A stretch of DNA of 5,920 bases, from positions 73,094 through 79,013 of the forward strand of contig NVSY01000011.1 in NCBI GenBank assembly GCA_002401385.1. Reading direction: 5' to 3'. Each line of letters opens with the position of its first letter. Within the stretch, counting starts at the first letter, position 1. The notes beneath the pieces are model-generated. The model had not been told where the DNA came from and did not search any database. It worked only from the letters and a program-made list of their open reading frames with translations. Below, one piece after another: positions 1 to 5,606 of this stretch. Source of the DNA: Flavobacteriaceae bacterium (lineage in GTDB: Bacteria > Bacteroidota > Bacteroidia > Flavobacteriales > Flavobacteriaceae). A program made the translations under genes and the position numbers.

Positions 1-164
1 TCATCGGCAGCCATTTCTTTTCCATTTGGTAGTACCACATTTCCGGTTAAAGTGGTTCCGTCTGATAATTTCCAATTTTCAGCGGCTTCGTATATTGCAT
101 TATTAGGGCATTCTGGTTCACAGGCGCCACAATTTATACATTCGTCAGTAATAATTATTGCCAT
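1..164 (-). CDS. 4Fe-4S dicluster ferredoxin, partial (N-terminal part)
   Basis: Reading leftward from the ATG at 164-162, the frame stays open to the window edge (54 full codons). The protein begins MAIIITDECINCGACEPECP. Cys9, Cys12, Cys15 and Cys19 (CxxCxxCxxxCP) form the first ligand set of a bacterial 2[4Fe-4S] ferredoxin. The second cysteine set should lie beyond the edge. After the first motif comes a linker of about 30 residues (from NNAIYEAAENWKLSDG onward), longer than in clostridial ferredoxins; I recall a similar linker in flavobacterial ferredoxins of roughly 115 residues. The expected role is cytoplasmic low-potential electron transfer; the partner enzyme is unknown. It has a well-formed promoter on the minus strand at 189-218 and is divergent from the acyl-CoA reductase gene. 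The family call is firm; the electron partner is open. Confidence 0.93.
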   Translation of the reverse strand, partial: MAIIITDECINCGACEPECPNNAIYEAAENWKLSDGTTLTGNVVLPNGKEMAAD

Positions 165-186
165 TATTATATTTCAATTAAATTTG
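158..186 (+). promoter_or_regulatory. Bacteroidota-type promoter for the acyl-CoA reductase gene
   Basis: A -33 TTG (158-160), an 18-bp spacer and a -7 element TAAATTTG (179-186) match the Bacteroidota consensus TTG-N17-23-TAnnTTTG exactly. Transcription should begin near 192-194, giving a leader of about 27 nt before the ATG at 220. The -33 element lies inside the first codons of the divergent ferredoxin gene. Confidence 0.7.
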
Positions 187-188
187 CA

Positions 189-218
189 CAAATATAAACT
201 AAAATTTATTCCAATCAA
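189..218 (-). promoter_or_regulatory. Bacteroidota-type promoter for the ferredoxin gene
   Basis: On the minus strand a TTG (218-216), a 19-bp spacer and TATATTTG (196-189) match the Bacteroidota consensus. Transcription should begin near 182, about 18 nt before the ferredoxin ATG at 164. The -7 box faces the plus-strand -7 box with 2 bp between them, so the two promoters overlap physically. Confidence 0.7.
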
Positions 219-219
219 T

Positions 220-1278
220 ATGAATTTGGACCAACGAATTGAAGCCTTTAATGTGCTCGGAAATTTTTTAAGCCAGTTTACTGAAAAAGAAATCAAACAA
301 CAAGAAGGGATTCCATACAACGATCTCTTTTTTGATGCATTTCACCTACAAATAAAGCGTGCGCGTGAATACAATAGTTGGTATACTCTCAACAATGTAC
401 TTTTTGCTATTGAAGGTTGGAGCGATGCTTTATCCAAGGAAAACCTAAACAAATGGCTAGACGGCTATAACATTACGGATTCTAAACCACAAACCGTGGC
501 CATTATTATGGCTGGAAACATACCATTAGTTGGGTTTCACGATTTTTTATCAGTATTAATTTCTGGACATAACGCTTTGGTTAAGTTATCTTCTAACGAC
601 AAGCAAATGTTGCCTTTATTAGCCAAGTATTTAGAGCATATAAACTCAGATTTTAAAGGACGCATCACTTTTACTGAACAAAAATTAGAAAATTTTGATG
701 CAGTAATTGCGACAGGTAGCAACAATACGTCCCGCTATTTTGATTATTATTTTGGAAAGCATCCAAATATTATCAGAAAAAACAGAAATTCTGTAGCAAT
801 TTTAACAGGGAAAGAGACTACAGCAGAATTAGAAGCATTGGGAGATGATATTTTTCAATATTTTGGATTGGGCTGCAGGTCGGTTTCCAAACTATATATT
901 CCAAAAGACTATAATTTTGATGCGTTTTTTGAAGCTATGTACAAACATAAAGACATTATTTATTACGATAAATACGCAAATAATTACGATTATAACAAAG
1001 CTGTGTATTTGATGAGCCTCTTTAAATTGAAGGATAATGGTTTTTTGGTATTAAAAGAAGAATCTAGTTTTGGGTCTCCTATAGCGACACTTTTTTATGA
1101 GTACTACAACGATTTAGGAGCACTTAACAAAATTTTAGAATCACAATCAGAACAAATTCAATGCACTGTAAATAAATCAGTTAAGCCAAACTATATCGAT
1201 TTCGGTGCTACTCAGAACCCTAAATTATGGGATTATGCGGATGCGGTAGATACTATTGAATTTTTGACAAAATTGTGA
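220..1278 (+). CDS. LuxC-family acyl-CoA reductase
   Basis: A protein of 352 residues in the LuxC-like branch of the aldehyde dehydrogenase superfamily. These enzymes reduce an acyl-CoA to the aldehyde with NAD(P)H through an acyl-cysteine intermediate. Visible landmarks are MAGNIPLVGFHDF (residues 97-109, nucleotide-binding region), ATGSNNTSRYFDYYF (164-178) and FGLGCRS (215-221), where Cys219 is the probable catalytic thiol. The ATG at 220 was chosen because it follows a good promoter (158-186). An in-frame ATG at 52 would lie antisense inside the ferredoxin gene and add a tail encoded by the reverse strand of ferredoxin codons. No luxD, luxE or luciferase genes are present, so bioluminescence is unlikely; lipid or aldehyde metabolism is a guess. 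Family membership is secure, the physiological substrate unknown. Confidence 0.88.
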   Translation: MNLDQRIEAFNVLGNFLSQFTEKEIKQQEGIPYNDLFFDAFHLQIKRAREYNSWYTLNNVLFAIEGWSDALSKENLNKWLDGYNITDSKPQTVAIIMAGNIPLVGFHDFLSVLISGHNALVKLSSNDKQMLPLLAKYLEHINSDFKGRITFTEQKLENFDAVIATGSNNTSRYFDYYFGKHPNIIRKNRNSVAILTGKETTAELEALGDDIFQYFGLGCRSVSKLYIPKDYNFDAFFEAMYKHKDIIYYDKYANNYDYNKAVYLMSLFKLKDNGFLVLKEESSFGSPIATLFYEYYNDLGALNKILESQSEQIQCTVNKSVKPNYIDFGATQNPKLWDYADAVDTIEFLTKL

Positions 1279-1322
1279 TACTTTTTTTAACTAATTAATG
1301 GTGCAAATTTCCTTTTTTTTGT

Positions 1323-1331
1323 TAAACTTTG
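1323..1331 (+). promoter_or_regulatory. Possible weak -7 element upstream of serC
   Basis: TAAACTTTG resembles the Bacteroidota TAnnTTTG element but has three bases between TA and TTTG, and no TTG lies at the right distance upstream. It is about 46 bp before the serC ATG. A promoter is expected in this 98-bp gap (1279-1376), which shows no terminator for the preceding gene, so serC may also be transcribed by read-through. Confidence 0.3.
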
Positions 1332-1355
1332 CAATAGTAAAATTTCACAACTAAA

Positions 1356-1383
1356 CAATTTTATGAAATCAATTTTATGAAAA
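1356..1383 (+). repeat. 14-bp tandem repeat covering the serC start codon
   Basis: Two copies of CAATTTTATGAAA (1356-1368 and 1370-1382) repeat with a 14-bp period, differing only at the last base of the unit. Each copy contains an ATG. The second ATG (1377) starts serC. The first (1363) starts a five-codon frame (Met-Lys-Ser-Ile-Leu) whose TGA stop (1378-1380) overlaps the serC ATG as ATGA. The repeat is plain in the sequence; any role in translation is inference. Confidence 0.85.
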
Positions 1384-2444
1384 AACACAATTTTAGTGCA
1401 GGCCCTTGTATTTTGCCACAAGAAGTATTAAAAAAGGCATCCGAAGCAGTCGTAAATTTTAATGGTTTAAACTTATCATTAATAGAGATTTCACATAGAA
1501 GTAAAGATTTTATAGAAGTAATGGAAACTGCCCGCAGTTTGGTCAAAGAATTATTGGAACTTCCAGCAGGATATTCTGTATTATTCTTACAAGGTGGTGC
1601 AAGTTTAGAGTTTTTAATGTCGGCCTATAACTTAATGAAAGTTGATGGGAAAGCGGCATATTTAGACACTGGAGCATGGAGTTCTAAAGCAATAAAAGAG
1701 GCACAAGCCTTAGGCGAGGTAACCATCATGGGATCTTCCAAAGACAAAGGGTTTAACTATATCCCAAAAAACTATACCGTTCCAACGGATGTAGATTTTG
1801 TACATGTCACCTCAAATAACACCATCTACGGAACCCAATTAAAAGAGTTCCCAAAAACAGATGCTTTATTAGTTTGTGATATGAGTTCTGATATCTTTTC
1901 AAAAAAAATAGATTTTACACAATTCGATTTAATCTATGCAGGAGCACAGAAAAACATGGGACCTGCAGGAACTACTTTGGTAATTGTAAAAGATGAAATT
2001 TTAGGAAAAACTGGCCGTAAAATTCCTGCCATGTTAGACTATAAAGTACATATTGATAAAGACAGTATGTTTAATACGCCTCCTGTATTCCCAGTATATG
2101 TGTCAATGTTAACATTACAATGGGTAAAAAAGCTAGGTGGTTTAGAAGCTATCGAAAAACTAAACGAAGCAAAAGCTGCCATTTTATATGATGAAATTGA
2201 CAGAAACCCATTGTTTAAAGGATATGCTGCCGTAGAAGACAGATCGTTAATGAATGTTACTTTTAACCTTACAGACGACAGCAAACAAGCAGCCTTTGAT
2301 AAATTGTGGAACGATGCTGGTATCAGTGGTTTAAAAGGACACCGTTCTGTAGGAGGATACAGAGCAAGTATATACAATGCTATGCCTATTGAAAGTATTC
2401 AAGTATTGGTAGATGCCATGATAAAATTAGAAGAACAAGCTTAA
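1377..2444 (+). CDS. serC: Phosphoserine aminotransferase SerC
   Basis: SerC (EC 2.6.1.52) moves an amino group from glutamate to 3-phosphohydroxypyruvate to make O-phospho-L-serine, using PLP in the cytoplasm. The 355 residues match the family length (about 360). Landmarks in order are HNFSAGPCILP (4-14), EISHRS (37-42) with the probable phosphate-contacting Arg41, FLQGGASLEF (70-79), TSNNTIYGT (145-153), CDMSSD (167-172), GAQKNMGPAG (189-198) with Lys192 as the PLP Schiff-base lysine, and GHRSVGGYRASIYNAM (321-336) carrying the conserved C-terminal arginines. The frame is intact with no missing key residue. serA follows after 10 bp, so the two are almost certainly co-transcribed. The start at 1377 places the family N-terminus correctly; the ATG at 1363 is out of frame. 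The same enzyme often also serves pyridoxine synthesis in other bacteria; that is not shown here. Confidence 0.97.
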   Translation: MKKHNFSAGPCILPQEVLKKASEAVVNFNGLNLSLIEISHRSKDFIEVMETARSLVKELLELPAGYSVLFLQGGASLEFLMSAYNLMKVDGKAAYLDTGAWSSKAIKEAQALGEVTIMGSSKDKGFNYIPKNYTVPTDVDFVHVTSNNTIYGTQLKEFPKTDALLVCDMSSDIFSKKIDFTQFDLIYAGAQKNMGPAGTTLVIVKDEILGKTGRKIPAMLDYKVHIDKDSMFNTPPVFPVYVSMLTLQWVKKLGGLEAIEKLNEAKAAILYDEIDRNPLFKGYAAVEDRSLMNVTFNLTDDSKQAAFDKLWNDAGISGLKGHRSVGGYRASIYNAMPIESIQVLVDAMIKLEEQA

Positions 2445-2454
2445 AATAAAAACT

Positions 2455-3405
2455 ATGAAAGTACTCGCAAATGACGGAATAGCCACTAGTGGTGTAATTG
2501 CATTGGAAAATGCAGGTTTCGAAGTAATATTAACATCTGTTGCTCAAGATCAACTGATCAAATACATTAACGAACATCAAATTGACGTTATTTTAGTACG
2601 TAGTGCTACTACGGTACGTAAGGATATTATTGACGGTTGCCCATCGTTAAAACTGATTGGACGTGGAGGTGTTGGAATGGACAATATTGATGTTGAATAC
2701 GCAAGAGAAAAAGGTTTGAAAGTAATCAATACTCCTGCTGCTTCTTCGCATTCAGTGGCTGAATTGGTTTTTGCTCACTTATTCGGTATGGTGCGCTTCT
2801 TACATGTTTCTAACAGAAATATGCCTTTAGAAGGAGATGCTAACTTTAAAGGATTGAAAAAAGCATTTGCTGGAGGTACTGAACTTAGAGGAAAAACTTT
2901 AGGGGTCTTAGGATTTGGACGTATTGGTCAAGCAACTGCAAAAATAGCCCTTGGACTTGGAATGAAAGTAGTAGCTTTTGACCCATATATAGACCAAGTA
3001 AACTTAGAAGTAGAGTTTTTTGATCATCAATCTTTATTTTTTAATATAGTTACTGTCACTAAAGAGGAAGTATTGCAACAAGCCCATTTTATCACATTAC
3101 ACGTTCCGGCACAAGACCAATACGTTATCTCTACTCAAGAATTTGAGATGATGAAAAAAGGAGCTTCTATTGTAAATGCAGCTCGTGGTGGAGTGGTTGA
3201 TGAAGTAGCATTAGTAGCTGCTTTAGAGTCTGGGCAAATTGCCTCTGCAGCATTAGATGTTTATGAAAATGAACCACAACCAGAAGTACAATTATTGATG
3301 AATCCTAACCTATCGCTTACACCACATATTGGTGCGGCTACAGGTGAAGCTCAAAACAGAATTGGTACTGAATTAGCAGATCAAATTATTGAGATTCTCA
3401 GTTAA
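2455..3405 (+). CDS. serA: D-3-phosphoglycerate dehydrogenase SerA, short form without ACT domain
   Basis: SerA (EC 1.1.1.95) oxidises 3-phosphoglycerate to 3-phosphohydroxypyruvate with NAD+, supplying the SerC substrate. The 316-residue protein has the D-2-hydroxyacid dehydrogenase layout: a split catalytic domain, with GRGGVGMDNID at 69-79 and NTPAASSHSVAE at 92-103, and a Rossmann domain with GFGRIG (153-158) followed by Asp176, the usual NAD-selecting acid. The catalytic triad is Arg244 (NAARGG), Glu273 (NEP) and His291 (TPHIGAAT). It ends right after the closing helix, so the regulatory ACT domain of the roughly 410-residue E. coli enzyme is absent, and feedback inhibition by serine of that type is not expected. 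The stretch 180-205 after the Rossmann beta strand seems longer than in E. coli SerA. It is adjacent to serC and closes the unit before a strong terminator. Other 2-hydroxyacid dehydrogenases are similar, but context makes SerA the best call. Confidence 0.92.
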   Translation: MKVLANDGIATSGVIALENAGFEVILTSVAQDQLIKYINEHQIDVILVRSATTVRKDIIDGCPSLKLIGRGGVGMDNIDVEYAREKGLKVINTPAASSHSVAELVFAHLFGMVRFLHVSNRNMPLEGDANFKGLKKAFAGGTELRGKTLGVLGFGRIGQATAKIALGLGMKVVAFDPYIDQVNLEVEFFDHQSLFFNIVTVTKEEVLQQAHFITLHVPAQDQYVISTQEFEMMKKGASIVNAARGGVVDEVALVAALESGQIASAALDVYENEPQPEVQLLMNPNLSLTPHIGAATGEAQNRIGTELADQIIEILS

Positions 3406-3424
3406 GACTAAATCCCATATATTT

Positions 3425-3458
3425 AAAAGAGTCGCTTGTAAAAGCGGCTCTTTTTTTT
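3425..3458 (+). terminator. Rho-independent terminator of the serC-serA unit
   Basis: A 13-bp stem pairs 3425-3437 with 3442-3454, including one G-U pair (3432 with 3447), around a GTAA loop of GNRA type. An unbroken T tract runs 3451-3458. It lies 20 bp after the serA stop codon. No comparable T tract is seen on the other strand, so it should act only rightward. Confidence 0.93.
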
Positions 3459-3574
3459 GTTGAAAAATTGCTTAGAACTGCTCAATTAGTGATAATTAGG
3501 AAAAGAAAACAACCTTTCAAAATCATTTTCTTAAGATAAACAAACAATTATTAAATATATTTTAAATCTTTACG

Positions 3575-3620
3575 AAAACGTTTTTTTAATGTAAATCTGA
3601 TGAATTTCATTGTACCTTTG
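3575..3620 (+). promoter_or_regulatory. Probable promoter of the DUF1015 gene, with an upstream palindrome
   Basis: TACCTTTG at 3613-3620 matches the Bacteroidota -7 consensus; a start of transcription near 3627 would give a leader of about 23 nt. No TTG lies at -33, where a T-rich run and AATG are found instead. A perfect 10-bp palindrome AAAACGTTTT (3575-3584) sits about 29 bp upstream of the -7 box and could be an operator. The rest of the 3459-3649 gap is AT-rich and shows no gene. Confidence 0.5.
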
Positions 3621-3649
3621 GATTACACTTACTCAAATGAGAGAACCTT

Positions 3650-4894
3650 ATGGCAATTATAAAACCCTTTAAAGCAATACGCCCTACACGTGATAAAGCT
3701 GCACTGGCTACTTCCCGTTCCTATGAGGCTTATAAAGAAGATGAATTAAACGCAGCCCTCGATTTTAACCCCTATTCTTTTTTGCACATTATTAAATCTG
3801 GTTATACAGAAAACGAATCCTACACCGGAGAAGAACGTTTTAATTTAGTTCGTGAAAAATACCACGAATTTAAAAATGATCTTATTTATCAAAAGGACAA
3901 AAAGCAGAGTTACTACCTCCACCAAAAAACCTTTGAAGATGATTTATTTTGGGGCATAATCGCTGTGGCAAATGTTGAAGATTATCAAAATAATGTCATC
4001 AAAAAGCACGAAGCCACCATCCAACAAAAAGAGGAACTTTTCGGCAATTATTTAAATATTACGGGATTTAATGCAGAACCAGTACTCCTCACCTATCCTG
4101 ATAGTAATCTGATCAATAGAATTTATGCAAAATATGCGAGTAAACGCTCCGAATACGAATTTACGACGCATACAAAAAGAACCCATAAATTTTGGATCAT
4201 TGATGACGATTTGGACATTTTTAGTATCGAAAAGGAGTTTGCTCAAATGGATTGTATTTATATCGCTGACGGCCACCACCGCAGCGCTTCTTCCAATTAT
4301 TTAGCGAACAAATTGAAATCCGAAAATCCAAACCATCACGGAGAAGAAGATTACAATTATTTTATGAGCTATTTAATCTCAGATGCCAATTTGCAAATCA
4401 CCGCTTTTGATCGCTTTATAAAAGATCTAAATGGCTTGAGTAAAACAGCGTTTTTAGAAGCATTAAATCTCACATACCGTATTGAAAACCGAGGAAAAGA
4501 ACGCTATACACCTTCCAAAAAACACCACTTTAGCATGTATTTGGACGGCCAATATTATTCCTTGTACCTCCGAAATATGGATTATAAAATTAACAATGCC
4601 AAATCCGATTTGGATCCACATATAATTTATAAAACCATCATCAAACCCATACTGGGAATTGAAGATTTAAGTACAGATACTAGAATCAAATGCTTACCCG
4701 CCAAATTTGATGATCAACAACTCAAAAATCAAGTAGATTCAGGAAAATACAAAGTTGGTTTTAGATTATTTCCCGTCTCCACTACGCAACTAAAAGCTGT
4801 TGCAGACGAAAATTTAAAAATGCCTCCAAAAAGCACTTATATAGAGCCAAAATTACGAAGTGGATTGACCATATTTGAAATGAAAGCGCACTAA
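3650..4894 (+). CDS. DUF1015 family protein, possible free serine kinase
   Basis: The 414-residue protein matches the DUF1015 family. Seen are an N-terminal IIKPFKAIRP, a conserved block KKHEATIQQKEE (118-129), an ADGHHRSAS motif (206-214) and the C-terminal MPPKSTYIEPKLRSGL (391-406). It has no signal peptide or membrane segment, so it should be cytoplasmic. DGHHR resembles the active-site motif of ParB-fold free serine kinases such as archaeal SerK, and I recall, without being able to check, that DUF1015 members have been reported to phosphorylate free L-serine. Lying next to serC and serA fits a role in serine or O-phosphoserine handling, either making phosphoserine from serine or working with SerC and SerA. 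It has its own promoter and is separated from serA by a terminator, so it need not be co-regulated. Family call firm; activity inferred. Confidence 0.9.
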   Translation: MAIIKPFKAIRPTRDKAALATSRSYEAYKEDELNAALDFNPYSFLHIIKSGYTENESYTGEERFNLVREKYHEFKNDLIYQKDKKQSYYLHQKTFEDDLFWGIIAVANVEDYQNNVIKKHEATIQQKEELFGNYLNITGFNAEPVLLTYPDSNLINRIYAKYASKRSEYEFTTHTKRTHKFWIIDDDLDIFSIEKEFAQMDCIYIADGHHRSASSNYLANKLKSENPNHHGEEDYNYFMSYLISDANLQITAFDRFIKDLNGLSKTAFLEALNLTYRIENRGKERYTPSKKHHFSMYLDGQYYSLYLRNMDYKINNAKSDLDPHIIYKTIIKPILGIEDLSTDTRIKCLPAKFDDQQLKNQVDSGKYKVGFRLFPVSTTQLKAVADENLKMPPKSTYIEPKLRSGLTIFEMKAH

Positions 4895-4913
4895 AAAGCT
4901 CATATTTTTACCG

Positions 4914-4921
4914 TACCTTTG
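4914..4921 (+). promoter_or_regulatory. Probable -7 promoter element of yggS
   Basis: TACCTTTG is identical to the -7 box before the DUF1015 gene, and the preceding G is shared too. It lies 28 bp before the yggS ATG, giving a predicted leader of roughly 22 nt. No TTG is found at the -33 distance. No terminator is visible in the 55-bp gap after the DUF1015 gene, so read-through from upstream may add to expression. Confidence 0.45.
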
Positions 4922-4949
4922 AGGTTCAAAAATTATAGCATAATAAGGT

Positions 4950-5606
4950 ATGAGTATCGAAGCAAATCTTGCAAATATTCGAAAAGAAATTTCCAATAAC
5001 ATATCACTTGTAGCGGTGTCAAAAACCAAACCTACAAGTGATATCTTAGAAGCCTACAGCGCAGGTCAGCGAATATTTGGCGAAAATAAAATTCAAGAAA
5101 TGGTAAGTAAATTTGAGGAACTTCCCAAAGACATCAAATGGCACATGATTGGCCACCTACAGCGCAATAAAGTAAAATACATGGCGCATTTTGTTGATTT
5201 AATTCACGGTGTAGATAGTTTAAAAACCTTAAAAGAAATAAATAAACAAGCCCAAAAGCACAGACGAACTATAGCTTGCCTCCTTCAAATAAAAATAGCA
5301 ACTGAAGATACAAAATTTGGAATCCCTACAGATGAAGTTGGGGCGCTATTAATGTCGGATGAATTTAAATCGCTAGAAAACATTCAAATCAAAGGATTTA
5401 TGGGAATGGCTAGTTTTACTGAAGATCTCGATATCGTAAAAACAGAATTTGATGTATTAAAAGCTCTTTATGATCAACTCTCTCCTATCCATGACCTTAA
5501 CACGTTATCTATGGGAATGAGTGGAGATTATCCATTGGCAATTGAATGTGGAAGTAATATGGTGCGCGTAGGAAGTGCTATTTTTGGAACTCGAAATTAT
5601 AACTAA
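4950..5606 (+). CDS. yggS: YggS family pyridoxal phosphate homeostasis protein
   Basis: A 218-residue single-domain protein with the fold-type III PLP barrel of the YggS/PROSC (PLPBP) family. These proteins bind PLP without a known catalytic reaction and keep free PLP and some amino-acid pools in balance. Landmarks are LVAVSKTKP (20-28) with Lys25 as the PLP lysine, FGENKIQEM (43-51), WHMIGHLQRNK (64-74), IHGVDS (85-90), FGI (123-125), GFMGMA (149-154), LSMGMSGDYPLAIECGSNMV (186-205) and RVGSAIFGTR (206-215). The length is a little short of E. coli YggS (about 234) but complete at both ends. AAGG lies only 1 bp before the ATG, too close to be a ribosome site. The stop abuts the GTG of the next gene in frame. 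PLP is the cofactor of SerC upstream, a plausible but unproven functional link. Confidence 0.95.
   Translation: MSIEANLANIRKEISNNISLVAVSKTKPTSDILEAYSAGQRIFGENKIQEMVSKFEELPKDIKWHMIGHLQRNKVKYMAHFVDLIHGVDSLKTLKEINKQAQKHRRTIACLLQIKIATEDTKFGIPTDEVGALLMSDEFKSLENIQIKGFMGMASFTEDLDIVKTEFDVLKALYDQLSPIHDLNTLSMGMSGDYPLAIECGSNMVRVGSAIFGTRNYN
5001..5044 (+). repeat. Perfect 13-bp inverted repeat inside yggS
   Basis: ATATCACTTGTAG (5001-5013) is exactly complementary to CTACAAGTGATAT (5032-5044), with 18 nt between. Within the loop GGT (5015-5017) can pair with ACC (5025-5027), extending the stem past one mismatch. The hairpin covers codons 18-32, and the Lys25 codon (5022-5024) lies in the terminal loop. 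It would begin about 50 nt after the start codon in the mRNA. Confidence 0.8.

Noticed and set aside
52..219. In-frame upstream extension of the acyl-CoA reductase to an ATG at 52
   Set aside because: It runs antisense through the conserved cysteine motif of the ferredoxin gene, adds a tail unrelated to the LuxC family, and starts upstream of the consensus promoter at 158-186.
537..725. Open frame of 62 codons on the minus strand
   Set aside because: It lies wholly inside the acyl-CoA reductase gene, has no recognisable motif, and is best explained as an antisense shadow.
1303..1332. Possible hairpin GCAAA...TTTGC as a terminator after the acyl-CoA reductase gene
   Set aside because: The arms are only five bases, the T run lies within the loop rather than after the stem, and no stable stem precedes a T tract.
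1361..1546. Open frame of 61 codons on the minus strand
   Set aside because: It is antisense to the start of serC, with no promoter element or family resemblance.
2039..2377. Open frame of 112 codons on the minus strand
   Set aside because: Long, but fully antisense to the conserved C-terminal part of serC; no recognisable protein features.
3632..3641. Inverted repeat CTCA-AA-TGAG in the DUF1015 leader
   Set aside because: Four-base arms with a two-base loop cannot form a stable hairpin and are expected by chance.
4052..4279. Open frame of 75 codons on the minus strand
   Set aside because: Antisense to the DUF1015 gene, including part of the region before its DGHHR motif; no independent support.
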